Assembly (NCBI RefSeq): GCF_008636115.1
Contig: NZ_QLZD01000033.1
Coordinates: forward strand, 359,277-423,276
DNA: 64,000 nucleotides
DNA from: Candidatus Tokpelaia sp.
GTDB taxonomy: Bacteria; Pseudomonadota; Alphaproteobacteria; Rhizobiales; Rhizobiaceae
Reading direction: 5' to 3'
Part shown: positions 26,450 to 38,173 of the stretch, piece after piece
Layout of the letters: every line of letters starts with the position of its first letter
How positions within the stretch are numbered: the stretch's first letter is position 1
Notes under the pieces: generated by a model
Database searches by the model: none
What the model saw: only the letters and a program-made list of their open reading frames with translations
What the model was told of the DNA's origin: nothing
Program-made: the position numbers and the translations under genes

Positions 26450-27898
26450 TCAAGCATTCAACACCCGGCCATAGGCGTCCAGAACGCTTTCTTTCATCAT
26501 TTCCGACAAAGTCGGGTGCGGAAAGACGGTGTGCATCAGCTCTTCTTCTGTCGTTTCCAGATTCATGGCTACAACAAAGCCTTGAATAAGTTCTGTCACT
26601 TCTGCTCCCACCATATGCGCCCCCAAAAGCCGGCCGGTTTTATTGTCAAAAATCACTTTCACCAGCCCCTGATCTTCCCCCAAAGCAACAGCCTTGCCAT
26701 TGGCCGCAAAACTATAGCGCCCAATGCGTATATCATAGCCTGCCTCTTGCGCCTTTTTTTCTGTCAAACCGACAGAGGCAATTTGTGGCCGGCAATACGT
26801 GCAACCGGGGATTTTACTTTTATCCAGCGGGTGTATATCAGGCAAATCAGCCAGTTTCTCAACACAAATAACGCCTTCTTCTTCCGCTTTATGCGCCAGC
26901 ATCGGCGCCCCAGCAACATCGCCTATAGCATAAATCCCCGCTATATTAGTGCGGCTCCATTCATCAGTTATAATACAGCCGCGCCCGGTTTTTACCCCCA
27001 GAGCTTCCAGACCAAGATTTTCAATATTACCCTGCACGCCAACAGCCGCAATTAACCTGTCAGCGGTAATAGTTTCCACTTTGCCGCTGCTTTCAACATG
27101 CGCGGTGACGGAATCCGCACCTTTTTCTACCTTAATCACTTTGGCGGAAGTCATAATGCGGATACCGCGCCGCTCCAGCTGCTTGCGGGCAAAAGCCGAA
27201 ATTTCACTATCTTCCACCGGCAAAATTTGCGGCATAAGCTCAATAATAGTAACTTCTGCTCCCATATCGCGATAAAAAGAAGCAAATTCAACACCAATAG
27301 CACCGGAACCCATAATAATAAGCGATTTCGGCAATTTCGGCGGCACCATAGCCTCAAAATATGTCCAGATAAATTTGCCGTCCGGCTCAATGCCCGGCAG
27401 CGCCCGCGGCCGCGCCCCCGTGGCAAGAATAACATGACGCGCCTCATAAACACCTTCACCCAATACTGTTTTCGGCACAGGGTGCTGCGGCTGATAAGCC
27501 GGCTTGAGCGGTTTATGCACTTCTATTTGCGTCTGCCCGTTTTTTTGGCCTTGCAGTCTGGCTTCACCCCAAATCACATCAATTTTGTTTTTTTTCATCA
27601 AATAGCCGACACCGGCATTTAACCGGGCTGAAACAGCACGGGAGCGCGCAATAACGGCGCTATTATCGACCGCAACCTTGCCGGAAAGTGTCAAACCGTA
27701 ATCTTTGGCATTTTCACAAAAATGTTTAATTTCAGCCGAACGCAGCAAAGCCTTGGTGGGGATACACCCCCAGTTCAAACAAATACCGCCAAGATGCTCC
27801 CGCTCAATAATAGCAGTTTTAAACCCTAATTGCGCCGCGCGAATGGCGGTTACATAGCCGCCCGGCCCCGAACCGATTATAATAATATCATAAACCAT
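26450..27898 (-). CDS. lpdA: Dihydrolipoyl dehydrogenase (E3)
   Basis: FAD-dependent enzyme that reoxidises dihydrolipoyl groups of the pyruvate dehydrogenase complex with NAD. The ATG at 27898 gives 482 residues (a longer frame adds 18 unrelated residues) and has a GAGGAG site. Features: FAD Rossmann motif GSGPGGYVTAIRAAQ, redox-active pair GGICLNWGCIP (family CLNxGC), NAD-binding GSGAIGVEFAS, and the C-terminal HPTLSEMM catalytic histidine segment. It lies 113 bp downstream of pdhC in the same direction. Confidence 0.97.
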   Translation of the reverse strand: MVYDIIIIGSGPGGYVTAIRAAQLGFKTAIIEREHLGGICLNWGCIPTKALLRSAEIKHFCENAKDYGLTLSGKVAVDNSAVIARSRAVSARLNAGVGYLMKKNKIDVIWGEARLQGQKNGQTQIEVHKPLKPAYQPQHPVPKTVLGEGVYEARHVILATGARPRALPGIEPDGKFIWTYFEAMVPPKLPKSLIIMGSGAIGVEFASFYRDMGAEVTIIELMPQILPVEDSEISAFARKQLERRGIRIMTSAKVIKVEKGADSVTAHVESSGKVETITADRLIAAVGVQGNIENLGLEALGVKTGRGCIITDEWSRTNIAGIYAIGDVAGAPMLAHKAEEEGVICVEKLADLPDIHPLDKSKIPGCTYCRPQIASVGLTEKKAQEAGYDIRIGRYSFAANGKAVALGEDQGLVKVIFDNKTGRLLGAHMVGAEVTELIQGFVVAMNLETTEEELMHTVFPHPTLSEMMKESVLDAYGRVLNA

Positions 27899-28011
27899 AG
27901 ATAAATTTCTCCTCAGCAAAGCCTGACAGCGCCGCCGGCAAAAGCAAGCCAATGATTAAAAGCACCCCTGCGGCCTTTGTCATTACCCCTTTTATTTACC
28001 GAAGGCGGCGG

Positions 28012-29352
28012 CTAAATCAGCAAAGCCAGCGGATTTTCAATAATGTTTTTAAAGCATTGCACCAGCTCCGCCGCCAAAGCGCCATCTACAGCGCGGTGAT
28101 CGGCAGAGAGCGTAACCGACATAATATCGGCACTCACTACCGCGCCGTCTTTTACCGTAGCGCGTTTCTCCCCGGCGCCAATAGCAAAAATTGTGGCTTG
28201 CGGCGGGTTGATAATGGCCGCAAAATCTTTGACACCAAACATGCCCATATTGGAAACAGAGCTGGTGCCGCCCTGATATTCTTCCGGTTTCAGCTTCATT
28301 TGTTTAGCGCGTTTGATTAAATCCTTCATCTCTGCCGAAATAGCGGACAAAGATTTTTCTTCCGCCTGGCGGATAATCGGCGTAATCAAACCATCGGGAA
28401 TAGCAACAGCCACACCAATATCGCTGTGTTTATGGCGAATCATGCCACTATCCAACCAGGAAACATTGGCGTCAGGAACGCGTTTAAGAGCCACGGCCAC
28501 GGCTTTGATTATCATATCATTGACCGAAAGCCGATAAGCGGGAGCGCTTCCTTCCTCCTTTTTAATCACCGGCGCCGCCATATTCAGATCTGAGCGCAAT
28601 TTCAATAAAGCGTCCAGATTACAATCCGCCGTCACATAAAAATGCGGAATATGCTGTTTGGATTCTACCAATCGGCGCGCAATCACCTTCCTTATCGGCT
28701 GATGCGGCACAATTTTATAATCCTCAGGCCTAAACACAGCCAGAATCGCGCTTTCATCTGCCGCCGGAGCAGGAGCAGAACCAGCCGCAGCGCCTGCTGC
28801 TGCGGCAGCGCCGCCTGCCCGTTTGGCCGCTTCAACATCACGCTGAATAATACGACCACGCGGCCCGCTGCCGGTAATCGCCGTCAGATTCAGCCCGGCT
28901 TGCGCCGCCAGACGCCGCGCCAGGGGGGAAGCAAAAATGCCGGCAGTTTTAGCGGCAGATACGGGATTTTGCTCACCGGCAGCAGCGCTATTTTGCCCGG
29001 CGGGAACCGGCAGCGCGCTGCCGGTTCCCGCCTGCTGCTGTTGCGGGGCAGGAACAGCAGCGCTGCCATTTTCCGCCAAAGCGTTTTTTGCCACTTGCGC
29101 CGCATCTTCACCCTCTTCAGCCAAAACTGCAATCAAACTGTTTACTTTAACATTATCGCTGCCGGCAGGAACAACAAGTTTCGCTACGACACCTTCATCA
29201 GCCGCCTCAACTTCCATTGTTGCTTTATCTGTTTCTATTTCGGCAATAACATCGCCGCTGCGGACGCTATCGCCTTCCTTGACCAGCCATTTCGCCAGAT
29301 TGCCTGTTTCCATAGTTGGAGAAAGCGCCGGCATAGTAATTTTTATAGACAT
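28012..29352 (-). CDS. pdhC: Pyruvate dehydrogenase E2 (dihydrolipoamide acetyltransferase)
   Basis: Core acetyltransferase of the pyruvate dehydrogenase complex. The 446-residue protein has one lipoyl domain (residues 1-78, lipoyl lysine in [11 protein letters not shown]), an Ala/Pro/Gln linker, a peripheral-subunit-binding domain ([15 protein letters not shown], about 140-175), a second Ala-rich linker and the catalytic domain ending with the active-site DHRAVDGA. The ATG at 29352 was preferred to the TTG one codon upstream; a GGAGAGG site precedes it. The pdhB stop is 12 bp away. Confidence 0.97.
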   Translation of the reverse strand: MSIKITMPALSPTMETGNLAKWLVKEGDSVRSGDVIAEIETDKATMEVEAADEGVVAKLVVPAGSDNVKVNSLIAVLAEEGEDAAQVAKNALAENGSAAVPAPQQQQAGTGSALPVPAGQNSAAAGEQNPVSAAKTAGIFASPLARRLAAQAGLNLTAITGSGPRGRIIQRDVEAAKRAGGAAAAAGAAAGSAPAPAADESAILAVFRPEDYKIVPHQPIRKVIARRLVESKQHIPHFYVTADCNLDALLKLRSDLNMAAPVIKKEEGSAPAYRLSVNDMIIKAVAVALKRVPDANVSWLDSGMIRHKHSDIGVAVAIPDGLITPIIRQAEEKSLSAISAEMKDLIKRAKQMKLKPEEYQGGTSSVSNMGMFGVKDFAAIINPPQATIFAIGAGEKRATVKDGAVVSADIMSVTLSADHRAVDGALAAELVQCFKNIIENPLALLI

Positions 29353-29364
29353 CAAGCCTCTCCT

Positions 29365-30777
29365 CTATGCCTTATAGGTGACCGTTTTAACGGCCTCAAT
29401 AATCTCTTGCACATTGGGCAAAGCCAGCTTTTCCAGATTAGCCGCATAAGGCATGGGCACATCTTTGCCGGCAATGGTGATAATCGGCGCGTCCAGCCAA
29501 TCGAAAGCCTGCTGCATGACACGGGTGGCAATTTCCGTTCCGACAGAAGATTGCGGAAAGCCTTCTTCAACGGTCACCAGCCGTCCCGTCTTTTTTACCG
29601 ATTCGATAATCGCCGGCATATCCATAGGGCGGATAGTGCGCAAATCCAGCAATTCCGCGTCAATGCCGAGGGAAGCCAGCTCTTCCAACGCTGCCACGGC
29701 ATGTTTCATACCGGCGCCAAAAGAAACAAGCGTTACGTCCCTGCCCGCTTTATGCAAGCGCGCTTTACCAATAGGCAGAACAAAATCATCAAGCTTGGGC
29801 ACAGCAAATTCATGCCCGTAAAGCAGCTCATTTTCCAGAAAAACCACGGGATTATTATCGCGGATAGCGGCTTTGAGCAGACCTTTGGCATCGGCCGCGT
29901 GATAAGGGGCAATAACCCGCAACCCCGGTATATGGCTATACCAGGCGGCATAGCATTGCGAATGCTGGGCGGCCACCCGGGCGGCGGCGCCGTTAGGGCC
30001 GCGAAAGACAACAGGAACAGTCAACTCCCCGCCCGACATATAATGTGTTTTGGCAGCGGAATTGACAATATGATCAATCGCCTGCATGGAAAAATTAAAA
30101 GTCATAAATTCAACAACCGGCCGCAGACCGGCAAAAGCCGCGCCAACACCCAACCCGGCAAAACCGGCCTCGGTAATCGGCGTATCAACAATGCGGCGCG
30201 CGCCAAATTCTTCCAGCAGACCTTGTGAAATTTTATAAGCGCCCTGATATTGAGCAACTTCCTCCCCCATCAGGAAAACATCTTTGTCGCGGCGCATTTC
30301 TTCTGCCAAAGCCTCACGCAGCGCTTCGCGCACTGTCATAGAAACCATTTCCGTGCCGGCGGGGAGAGCCGGGTCGGGTGCCGCTGCTATTGCCGGCTTT
30401 GCTTCTGCCTGCGGTGCAGCAGCAATAGCAGCTTGCGGGGCAGCAGCGATAACGGCCTTATCGGCTTGTGCCGGTCTGTCTTCGGGCTTGTCGGCAGTTG
30501 CAGGGGCAGGCACCTTAATATTTTCTGCCGTTTCACCTTCCTCCAGCAAAACAGCAATAGCGGTGTTCACCTTTACCCCGGCCGTGCCTGCCGGAACAAG
30601 AATTTTACCTAATACGCCGTCATCGACTGCTTCCACTTCCATTGTTGCCTTATCGGTTTCAATTTCAGCAAGCACATCGCCTGCGGCAATTTTATCTCCC
30701 TCTTTTTTCAGCCACCGGGCAAGATTACCTTCTTCCATAGTGGGGGAGAGAGCGGGCATTAAAATATTTATCGCCAT
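29365..30777 (-). CDS. pdhB: Pyruvate dehydrogenase E1 beta subunit with lipoyl domain
   Basis: Beta half of the thiamine-diphosphate-dependent E1 component. Residues 1-80 are a lipoyl domain with the same [11 protein letters not shown] modification site as E2. A long Ala/Pro linker follows, containing repeated [13 protein letters not shown] units. The E1-beta catalytic region runs from about residue 145 ([13 protein letters not shown]) to the end (470), with the phosphopyrimidine-binding and C-terminal transketolase folds. A lipoyl domain on E1-beta is characteristic of alphaproteobacteria. It lies between pdhA and pdhC with 11-12 bp gaps, clearly an operon. Confidence 0.97.
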   Translation of the reverse strand: MAINILMPALSPTMEEGNLARWLKKEGDKIAAGDVLAEIETDKATMEVEAVDDGVLGKILVPAGTAGVKVNTAIAVLLEEGETAENIKVPAPATADKPEDRPAQADKAVIAAAPQAAIAAAPQAEAKPAIAAAPDPALPAGTEMVSMTVREALREALAEEMRRDKDVFLMGEEVAQYQGAYKISQGLLEEFGARRIVDTPITEAGFAGLGVGAAFAGLRPVVEFMTFNFSMQAIDHIVNSAAKTHYMSGGELTVPVVFRGPNGAAARVAAQHSQCYAAWYSHIPGLRVIAPYHAADAKGLLKAAIRDNNPVVFLENELLYGHEFAVPKLDDFVLPIGKARLHKAGRDVTLVSFGAGMKHAVAALEELASLGIDAELLDLRTIRPMDMPAIIESVKKTGRLVTVEEGFPQSSVGTEIATRVMQQAFDWLDAPIITIAGKDVPMPYAANLEKLALPNVQEIIEAVKTVTYKA

Positions 30778-30788
30778 TTTTTCCTCTC

Positions 30789-31829
30789 TTACGCCAGAAT
30801 ATCCGCATAAAGCTGCGTCTCTTCCGGTTCAATATCTTTTTCAGCAAAATCAACCGCATCGGCGATAATTGCCCGCACATTTTTATCAATGGATTTCAAA
30901 TCATTCTCAACCGCCCAGCCTTTGGCCAGCAAACGCTTTGCCACCTGATCAATAGGGTCATGATCGCGGCGTATTTCATCTAATTCTTCCTTGGAGCGAT
31001 ATTTGGCCGGATCCGACATGGAATGGCCGCGATAACGATAAGTCTCGACAGAGAGCAATACCGGCCCCTTGCCGGCGCGCGCAAAGGCAAGCGCCTCTTC
31101 CGTAGCCGAGGCAACGGCACAGACGTCCATACCGTCTACCGCCATTCCGGGAATCCCGAAAGAAATGCCGCGGCGGGAAAAATCCACTTCGGCCGAAGCG
31201 CGGGCAACAGATGTGCCCATGGCATAACGATTATTTTCAATAACATAAATAACCGGCAATTTCCACAAAGCGGCCATATTGAAACTTTCATAGACCTGCC
31301 CCTGATTGGCCGCCCCATCGCCAAAATAAACCAGCGCCACATTATTATTGCCGCGGTACTGATTGGCAAAAGCCAGACCCGTGCCCAGCGGCACCTGCGC
31401 TGCAACAATGCCGTGACCGCCGTAAAAATTCTTCTCTTTGGAAAACATATGCATTGAGCCGCCTTTGCCTTTGGCCACGCCGCCCTGACGCCCGGTCAGC
31501 TCAGCCATAACGGCGCGCGGCGCGCAACCAAGCGCCAGAGCATGACCGTGATCGCGATAAGAAGTGATAAATTGATCTCCTTCTCCGGTCACTTTTTTCA
31601 TGCCGACAATAACGGCTTCCTGGCCGATATAAAGGTGGCAAAAACCGCCTATTTCCCCCATGCCGTAAAGCTGGCCCGCCTTTTCTTCAAACCGCCGGAT
31701 AAGCAGCATATCGCGATAGGCATCAAGCTCTTCCTGTCTGGTAAATTCGGCCGGCGGCGGGGCGGATTTATAATTAGGCAAAACTGCGCCTGAATTTTTG
31801 AAAGCTCTTTTTCCGGCTTTCTCTACCAT
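30789..31829 (-). CDS. pdhA: Pyruvate dehydrogenase E1 alpha subunit
   Basis: Alpha half of E1, which decarboxylates pyruvate with thiamine diphosphate and passes the acetyl group to lipoate. The 346-residue protein has the TPP-binding signature [17 protein letters not shown] ending in IENN, plus the GGSMHMF and [13 protein letters not shown] segments around the phosphorylation-loop region of the family. A GGGAG site precedes the ATG. It is the first gene of pdhA-pdhB-pdhC, with lpdA, lipA and ratA downstream on the same strand. A candidate promoter is 27-55 bp upstream. Confidence 0.97.
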   Translation of the reverse strand: MVEKAGKRAFKNSGAVLPNYKSAPPPAEFTRQEELDAYRDMLLIRRFEEKAGQLYGMGEIGGFCHLYIGQEAVIVGMKKVTGEGDQFITSYRDHGHALALGCAPRAVMAELTGRQGGVAKGKGGSMHMFSKEKNFYGGHGIVAAQVPLGTGLAFANQYRGNNNVALVYFGDGAANQGQVYESFNMAALWKLPVIYVIENNRYAMGTSVARASAEVDFSRRGISFGIPGMAVDGMDVCAVASATEEALAFARAGKGPVLLSVETYRYRGHSMSDPAKYRSKEELDEIRRDHDPIDQVAKRLLAKGWAVENDLKSIDKNVRAIIADAVDFAEKDIEPEETQLYADILA

Positions 31830-31855
31830 AATTTTGCTCCCTGTTCTTTTGTCTC

Positions 31856-31884
31856 AAAATAGACGCCTTTGCACTAATATACAA
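31856..31884 (-). promoter_or_regulatory. Candidate promoter of the pdh operon
   Basis: Minus-strand TTGTAT (31884-31879), 17 bp, then TATTTT (31861-31856), directly upstream of the pdhA ribosome site. Moderate match; the gap of 278 bp to ftsB otherwise holds no gene. Confidence 0.35.
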
Positions 31885-32107
31885 GCTATCTGTTTTGAAA
31901 AAATACAATGGCTGCTCCGGGCCGGAAAAGGGCATAATCAGACCGCCTGAAGGCCGATTTTCATAAACAGCAAGGCGCAAACAGGCAGATTTTGCAGAGG
32001 TAGGATAGACGGAGAAAGCCGCACGCCCGGTAACAGCTCCACCCGGTTTTATAAGACCGGCTGAGCCGCCACAGCAAATAGCGCCGATTCCCCGGCAGCG
32101 ACTCATA

Positions 32108-32437
32108 TTAGTCAGCCGCATCTTCTTTTGAGGTGATAATTGTCAATTCATTCGGCCGGGAAAAATTTAAATTACGCCGCGCATATTCATCTAAACTGTC
32201 TTTTTCAATTTTGCCGTCCTGCAATAAAGCAATTCTCTTTTTCAGCAATAAATTCCCCGCCGTTAATTTTTGATATTCCGCATTAAGCGAAACAATGCGC
32301 TTTTCCACCGCTTTACCTGATTCCAGCCCATATTCACCGTGATAAATGTGATAAGCGAAATAAGATAAAACCGCCACGGTAAAAACAGGCAAAATAAAAC
32401 GGCCTTTATTTGTCCGACGCTTTTGTTTTGTCCACAT
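32108..32437 (-). CDS. ftsB: FtsB/DivIC-family septum formation initiator
   Basis: Small bitopic divisome protein that, with FtsL and FtsQ, activates septal peptidoglycan synthesis. The 109-residue sequence has a short basic cytosolic start (KQKRRTNKGR), one membrane helix (about residues 14-32) and a periplasmic coiled coil (EKRIVSLNAEYQKL through LLKKRIALL). The family-typical DYARRNL-like segment (DEYARRNLNFSRPNEL) follows. Its position between eno and pdhA is conserved in Hyphomicrobiales. It is separated from pdhA by 278 bp. Confidence 0.88.
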   Translation of the reverse strand: MWTKQKRRTNKGRFILPVFTVAVLSYFAYHIYHGEYGLESGKAVEKRIVSLNAEYQKLTAGNLLLKKRIALLQDGKIEKDSLDEYARRNLNFSRPNELTIITSKEDAAD

Positions 32438-32794
32438 TAAAAATTTCCGGTAATTGTCTAACCCGAACCTGCACTGTGCTAAAGCAACAGCTCCAAGGGA
32501 GTGCTGTAACGCAGTTTGTTTAAGATTTTCTTAGAAAAACGGCATAATAGCCGCCCGGCAGATAATTAACCAAAACAGGCTGCTTTCTTTAGAGCCTGTT
32601 TCCCCTGCCAATAGGGATTGGCAGAGCAGCTTCGCCCCTGTTGGACAAGCTAAATACCACGCACACCACCGGCCTGTTCCTGCGCGGATTGCGCTATCAC
32701 ACCATCACAATATTCGCGACAAAACAACCGCCAGCCTGTCTGGTTTTTCCCAACAGGCTCTGCCCCTGATATTGTTGTTTGACCCTGTTCCTGC
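32438..32794. other. Hairpin-rich gap between ftsB and the small membrane gene
   Basis: 357 bp without a gene but with three stem-loops: the terminator at 32572-32601; a perfect 8-bp hairpin CTGCCAAT/ATTGGCAG (32605-32624, 4-nt loop) directly beside it; and AGCCTGT/ACAGGCT (32733-32759). The last repeats the stem sequence of the first. The ftsB promoter should also lie here; I could not define it. Confidence 0.6.
32572..32601 (-). terminator. Terminator-like hairpin, AAACAGGCT stem
   Basis: Minus-strand AAACAGGCT (32601-32593) pairs perfectly with AGCCTGTTT (32581-32573), whose end runs into a short T-run. It lies downstream of the small membrane gene and upstream of ftsB on the same strand, so it probably separates the two units. 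Confidence 0.65.
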
Positions 32795-33010
32795 TTATCC
32801 TTTTCCCTTGATATGGGGGATAGATTGATAAGCTATTGCATCGGCCATGGTCACGGATATTATCCCCGCAAACACTATTGAAAGCACAAATAATATCATC
32901 ATCACACAGAAAAAAGCCGCCATTGCCCCCAAAGCTAATTTGAAACCGATAGTAAAATAACCGGATTCTCTTCTATATTCTGCTCTTTTATCAAAATCGC
33001 TGTTTTCCAT
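32795..33010 (-). CDS. Small membrane protein, unknown
   Basis: A 71-residue protein starting MENSDFDKRAEYRRES from the ATG at 33010, with a GGAAGG sequence close upstream. After a charged, likely cytosolic start of about 20 residues it is strongly hydrophobic from about residue 24 to 58 (FKLALGAMAAFFCVMMILFV onwards), enough for one long or two short membrane helices. I do not recognise the family. It lies between eno and ftsB, with hairpins on both sides. Supported by ribosome site, hydropathy pattern and isolation from other frames, but not by homology. Confidence 0.5.
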   Translation of the reverse strand: MENSDFDKRAEYRRESGYFTIGFKLALGAMAAFFCVMMILFVLSIVFAGIISVTMADAIAYQSIPHIKGKG

Positions 33011-33146
33011 AGGCCTTCCCCAAACCAATTACCGGGCAAACCACCGGCATTACTGAAAAAACAATCGGCAGGAAAGCCCATAATGAGGGAAATCACCTCA
33101 TTCCAAGGCAGATATAAGCTCCGTCCCGGAGATTCACAAATAACAG

Positions 33147-33180
33147 CAGGCAGCAGAGACCGGTCGGCCTCTGCTGCCTG
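33147..33180 (-). terminator. Hairpin terminator after eno
   Basis: A perfect 12-bp inverted repeat, CAGGCAGCAGAG (33147-33158) with CTCTGCTGCCTG (33169-33180), 11 bp past the eno stop. On the minus strand it is followed by a broken T-rich tail (TGTTATTTG). It most likely ends eno transcription, perhaps inefficiently. Confidence 0.75.
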
Positions 33181-33191
33181 CCGCCAAAATA

Positions 33192-34499
<1,308 letters not shown>

Positions 34500-34607
34500 T
34501 TACGACAAATTTGTCAGCCAGACCCAATATATCCCCTCTTTCCACTTTACCGATTATATATCAGCAAAACAGCATTTTCTTGACTGCCGGCCCCAGCCCG
34601 ACAGAAT

Positions 34608-35477
34608 TTATTGACCTGCCGCTTTGGCTATCCGATCAAAAGCCAGCAAGCGCTCCAGCATAGCCGGCATATCCTCAAGCCGCACCATATTCGGCCCGTC
34701 TGAAGGCGCTTTATCCGGATTCTGATGTGTTTCAACAAACAGCCCCGCCACCCCTATTGCTACCGCGGCGCGCGCCAACACTTCAACAAATTCCCGCTGG
34801 CCGCCGCTTGCACCGCCCAGCCCCCCGGGCTGCTGCACGGAATGCGTGGCGTCAAAAATCACCGGAGCGCCAAAACGCGCCATAATCGGCAGCGCGCGCA
34901 TATCCGAAACCAGAGTGTTATAACCAAAGGAGACCCCTCTTTCACAGGCCATAACATTCGGATTACCGCTTTCGACAATTTTTGCCAGAACATTTTTCAT
35001 ATCCCACGGTGCCAGAAACTGCCCTTTTTTAATATTGACAACCCGCTTTGTTTTGGCAGCCGCCACCAGCAAATCTGTCTGCCGGCACAAAAAAGCCGGA
35101 ATCTGCACAATATCGGCAACAGCGCCGACCAAGGCACATTGCTCTATTGTATGAACATCGGTAATTACCGGAAAATCGAAAACCTGCTTTAATTCGGCAA
35201 AAATTTCCAGCGCCTTTTCCAGGCCGATACCGCGCTGCGCCGACAATGATGTGCGATTGGCTTTGTCAAAGCTTGATTTATAAACCAGACCAATGCCCAG
35301 ATCAGCGGTAATTTCCTTCAACCGCCCAGCCATATCAAAAGCATGGGCGCGGCTTTCCATCTGGCAGGGGCCGGCAATCAGCGCCAGCGGCGCTTTATTG
35401 GCAAAAGTGACATTGCCCAGCCTGATAACAGCATTAGGCCGTTTTTCACCCGGTGGCAATTTTCCATTATCGCTCAT
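34608..35477 (-). CDS. kdsA: KDO-8-phosphate synthase
   Basis: Condenses phosphoenolpyruvate with arabinose-5-phosphate to give KDO-8-phosphate for lipopolysaccharide inner core. The chosen ATG at 35477 gives 289 residues; an in-frame GTG 39 bp upstream is less likely. Motifs: [60 protein letters not shown] and [11 protein letters not shown]. The Cys in LCRQTD is not itself diagnostic of the metal-dependent class. It sits between pyrG and eno on the same strand. Confidence 0.96.
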   Translation of the reverse strand: MSDNGKLPPGEKRPNAVIRLGNVTFANKAPLALIAGPCQMESRAHAFDMAGRLKEITADLGIGLVYKSSFDKANRTSLSAQRGIGLEKALEIFAELKQVFDFPVITDVHTIEQCALVGAVADIVQIPAFLCRQTDLLVAAAKTKRVVNIKKGQFLAPWDMKNVLAKIVESGNPNVMACERGVSFGYNTLVSDMRALPIMARFGAPVIFDATHSVQQPGGLGGASGGQREFVEVLARAAVAIGVAGLFVETHQNPDKAPSDGPNMVRLEDMPAMLERLLAFDRIAKAAGQ

Positions 35478-35588
35478 AATCCAACCCGCCTGATAATCCT
35501 GTTTAAACGGAATCACATTTGATGCAATTTATTTTTACCGCTTTGCCGGTTTATATACAGAAACCATTGATCCCGCCGCAAAGCCCGA

Positions 35589-37214
35589 TTATTTGCCATA
35601 TTTTACCGCCGCAGCAATAAAAGAAGCAAATAAAGGATGCGGCTCAAAAGGACGCGATTTCAATTCAGGGTGATATTGCACGGCAATAAACCAGGGGTGG
35701 TTTTTATATTCTACCGCTTCAGGCAGAATATTATCCGGCGACATACCGGAAAAAACAAGCCCGCAAGCCTCAAGCTGCTTTTGATAATGCGTATTCACCT
35801 CATAGCGGTGGCGATGCCGCTCAGAAACAGTTGTTTTGCCATAAATTTCAGCAATATGTGAGCCTTTTTTCAAAACGGCCTCATAAGCGCCAAGACGCAT
35901 TGTCCCGCCCAGATTGCCGCTTTGCGAACGTTTTTCCAGGGCATTGCCTTTCAGCCATTCTGTCATCAGGCCAACAACCGGCTCAGTTGTTTTGCCAAAT
36001 TCGCTGGAAGAGGCGTCTTTAATGCCCGCCAGATTGCGCGCCGCTTCAATACAGGCCATTTGCATACCAAAACAAATGCCGAAAAACGGAATATTATGCT
36101 CACGCGCATAACGAATAGCGGCAATTTTGCCTTCTGCCCCGCGCGCACCAAAGGCGCCCGGCACCAAAATACCGTCTACCCCGGTTAAATGCGATGCAAT
36201 ATTTTTCTCCTGCTCGAAAACAGCGGCCTCAATCCATTTTAAATTAACACGAACATTATTGGCCAGACCGCCATGCCCCAAAGCTTCCGCCAGCGATTTA
36301 TAAGCATCTTTCAGCCCGGTATATTTACCAATAACCGCAATAGTAACTTCCCCCCCCGGATTATGAATATTGCGCGCAATATTTTCCCATTTGCTCATAT
36401 CCGGCTGTTTGTCGGCAGCAAGCCCGAAAGCCGCCAGAATTTCCTTATCCAGCCCCTCGCGCTGATAGGCAATGGGCACATCGTAAATAGAAGCGACATC
36501 AAGCCCCTGAATAACGGCAGAAGGGCGAACATTGCAGAATAAAGAAAGTTTGCGCCGCTCTTCCTCGGGGATTGGCCGATCAGCCCTGACCAGCAAAATA
36601 TCAGGCGCAATACCGACAGATTGCAATTCTCTGACAGAATGCTGGGTCGGCTTGGTTTTCAACTCTCCGGCCGTGGGAATATAAGGCATTAAAGTCAAGT
36701 GCATAAAGGCAGATGAGCGCGGCTCCAGCTCATTATGCAACTGTCTTATGGCTTCCAGAAACGGCATGGCTTCAATATCGCCGACTGTGCCGCCAATTTC
36801 GCACAGGACAAAATCATAGCCATTATTATCCCGGGTGATAAAGCTCTTAATCTCATCTGTCACATGGGGGATAACCTGAACAGTCGCCCCCAGATAATCA
36901 CCGCGGCGCTCGCGCTCAATAATATTGCGATAAATCCGCCCGGTGGTGATATTGTCATTTTTACTGGCTGAGCGGCCGGTAAAACGCTCATAATGGCCAA
37001 GATCAAGATCCGTCTCGGCACCGTCATCAGTCACAAATACTTCCCCATGCTGATAGGGAGACATTGTGCCGGGATCTATATTGAGATAGGGATCAAGCTT
37101 GCGAATCCGCACCCGATAGCCGCGAGATTGCAAAAGCGCCGCCAGAGCTGCCGCAGCGACACCCTTCCCCAGAGAGGAAACCACGCCGCCAGTAATAAAA
37201 ACATATCGCACCAT
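35589..37214 (-). CDS. pyrG: CTP synthase
   Basis: Glutamine-dependent amination of UTP to CTP. The 541-residue protein has the N-terminal synthetase domain ([13 protein letters not shown], then [19 protein letters not shown]) and a C-terminal class-I glutamine amidotransferase domain with the nucleophile Cys in FGICFGMQ and the HPE triad residues in [10 protein letters not shown]. The length is normal. It follows secG and precedes kdsA. A near-consensus promoter lies immediately upstream. Confidence 0.98.
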   Translation of the reverse strand: MVRYVFITGGVVSSLGKGVAAAALAALLQSRGYRVRIRKLDPYLNIDPGTMSPYQHGEVFVTDDGAETDLDLGHYERFTGRSASKNDNITTGRIYRNIIERERRGDYLGATVQVIPHVTDEIKSFITRDNNGYDFVLCEIGGTVGDIEAMPFLEAIRQLHNELEPRSSAFMHLTLMPYIPTAGELKTKPTQHSVRELQSVGIAPDILLVRADRPIPEEERRKLSLFCNVRPSAVIQGLDVASIYDVPIAYQREGLDKEILAAFGLAADKQPDMSKWENIARNIHNPGGEVTIAVIGKYTGLKDAYKSLAEALGHGGLANNVRVNLKWIEAAVFEQEKNIASHLTGVDGILVPGAFGARGAEGKIAAIRYAREHNIPFFGICFGMQMACIEAARNLAGIKDASSSEFGKTTEPVVGLMTEWLKGNALEKRSQSGNLGGTMRLGAYEAVLKKGSHIAEIYGKTTVSERHRHRYEVNTHYQKQLEACGLVFSGMSPDNILPEAVEYKNHPWFIAVQYHPELKSRPFEPHPLFASFIAAAVKYGK

Positions 37215-37581
37215 GGGTGTATATTCTTAAACTCTTCGCTGATTTTTGTCAAAAACTTTCCGGCAAAAAAACATTAATTAACCGGAAAATATGCCGAAAT
37301 GAAACAAATCACCAATCAGGCCGAAAAATCAGGCGGCCAATGCCCAGATGCTCCGCCGGCATAAAGGACAGCCTGTTACACACGCTGCCGCGGCACGGCC
37401 CCGGCCCAAAACCGCCCCGGCAGCAGCAAAAGCAGGCAGCGCGCCTTGTCTAAGGCTATAATATCCGGAACAATTTCGCAGCGCGACCCGCTTTGGCAAA
37501 ATATTGCGCCCCGCAGAGCTGATATTCTGCCCCCAAAGCTTGCGGCCTCCCCATTTCAGGGCTTTGCAGCCTGCCATCTCA
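37215..37581. other. secG-pyrG intergenic region
   Basis: 367 bp with the pyrG promoter at one end. TTTCCGG and CCGGAAA (about 37257-37299) form a wide inverted repeat with a T-rich loop that might act as a weak secG terminator. No gene is supported. Confidence 0.45.
37224..37252 (-). promoter_or_regulatory. Promoter of pyrG
   Basis: Minus-strand TTGACA (37252-37247), exactly 17 bp, then TAAGAA (37229-37224). The -35 is a perfect consensus. The -10 lies only about ten bases before the ATG, so the transcript would be leaderless or nearly so. No clear ribosome site precedes the pyrG start. Confidence 0.55.
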
Positions 37582-37995
37582 TTACGGCGCAGCGGTTTTC
37601 TCTGCCGGTTCTGCCGGCGCCGCATTACTGCCCGGCATAGTGCTTCCCGTTCCCGGTTGATTATCAGCAGCAGGCGCTGTCGTTTTTGCCCCGCCTAACT
37701 GGTCAAGCAAATTGCCGGGCTGCTCTTCCTGCTCTTGCGTGGGAATTTGCCGTAAAATATTGGAACCGTTTCTGCCGGGAACAAGCTGCAAAACGGTCAA
37801 TGTAATTGAAGTCAGGAAAAAACAGGCAGCCAAAATCGCTGTCAGCCTTGTCAGCGCATTTTTGGTGCCGCGCGCCGTCATAAAGCCTGAGCCGCCGCCA
37901 ATCCCCAGACCGCCGCCTTCCGAGCGCTGAATGAGAATAACGCCAACAAGCGCCAGCACAATAAGCAAATGAATCGTGATAATAAGCGTTTGCAT
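37582..37995 (-). CDS. secG: Preprotein translocase subunit SecG
   Basis: Inner-membrane SecYEG component. The 137-residue protein has a first membrane helix (residues 3-22), the conserved cytosolic loop IQRSEGGGLGIGGGSGF, a second helix (about 50-70), and a long low-complexity Pro/Ala/Gln-rich tail typical of alphaproteobacterial SecG. It is downstream of tpiA and upstream of pyrG, the conserved tpiA-secG-pyrG order. Confidence 0.93.
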   Translation of the reverse strand: MQTLIITIHLLIVLALVGVILIQRSEGGGLGIGGGSGFMTARGTKNALTRLTAILAACFFLTSITLTVLQLVPGRNGSNILRQIPTQEQEEQPGNLLDQLGGAKTTAPAADNQPGTGSTMPGSNAAPAEPAEKTAAP

Positions 37996-38173
37996 AGATT
38001 AAGGCTCTACCTTTTTTTGACAAATTCACACCGGCCGGCGGCGGCTTTACAGCCTACAGCCCCGCTTTTGCAGGCTGTTATAAACAGTTCGCGGCCTCTT
38101 ACTAAACACCCCGCCGCGGCAATGCACTATAGAGCAGCGAGGCAAATAGTGCAATACTGCGCCTTGAGCCGGC

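Noticed and set aside
26045..26457. Several short frames inside the 187-bp repeats, on both strands
   Set aside because: They exist only because the repeat is G/C-rich; codon use and composition are not protein-like and the two copies differ by an indel.
28642..30228. Long plus-strand open frame (about 528 codons) opposite pdhC and pdhB
   Set aside because: It is the complement of two certain genes with strong codon bias, has a Cys/Arg/His-rich composition without domains, and no ribosome site.
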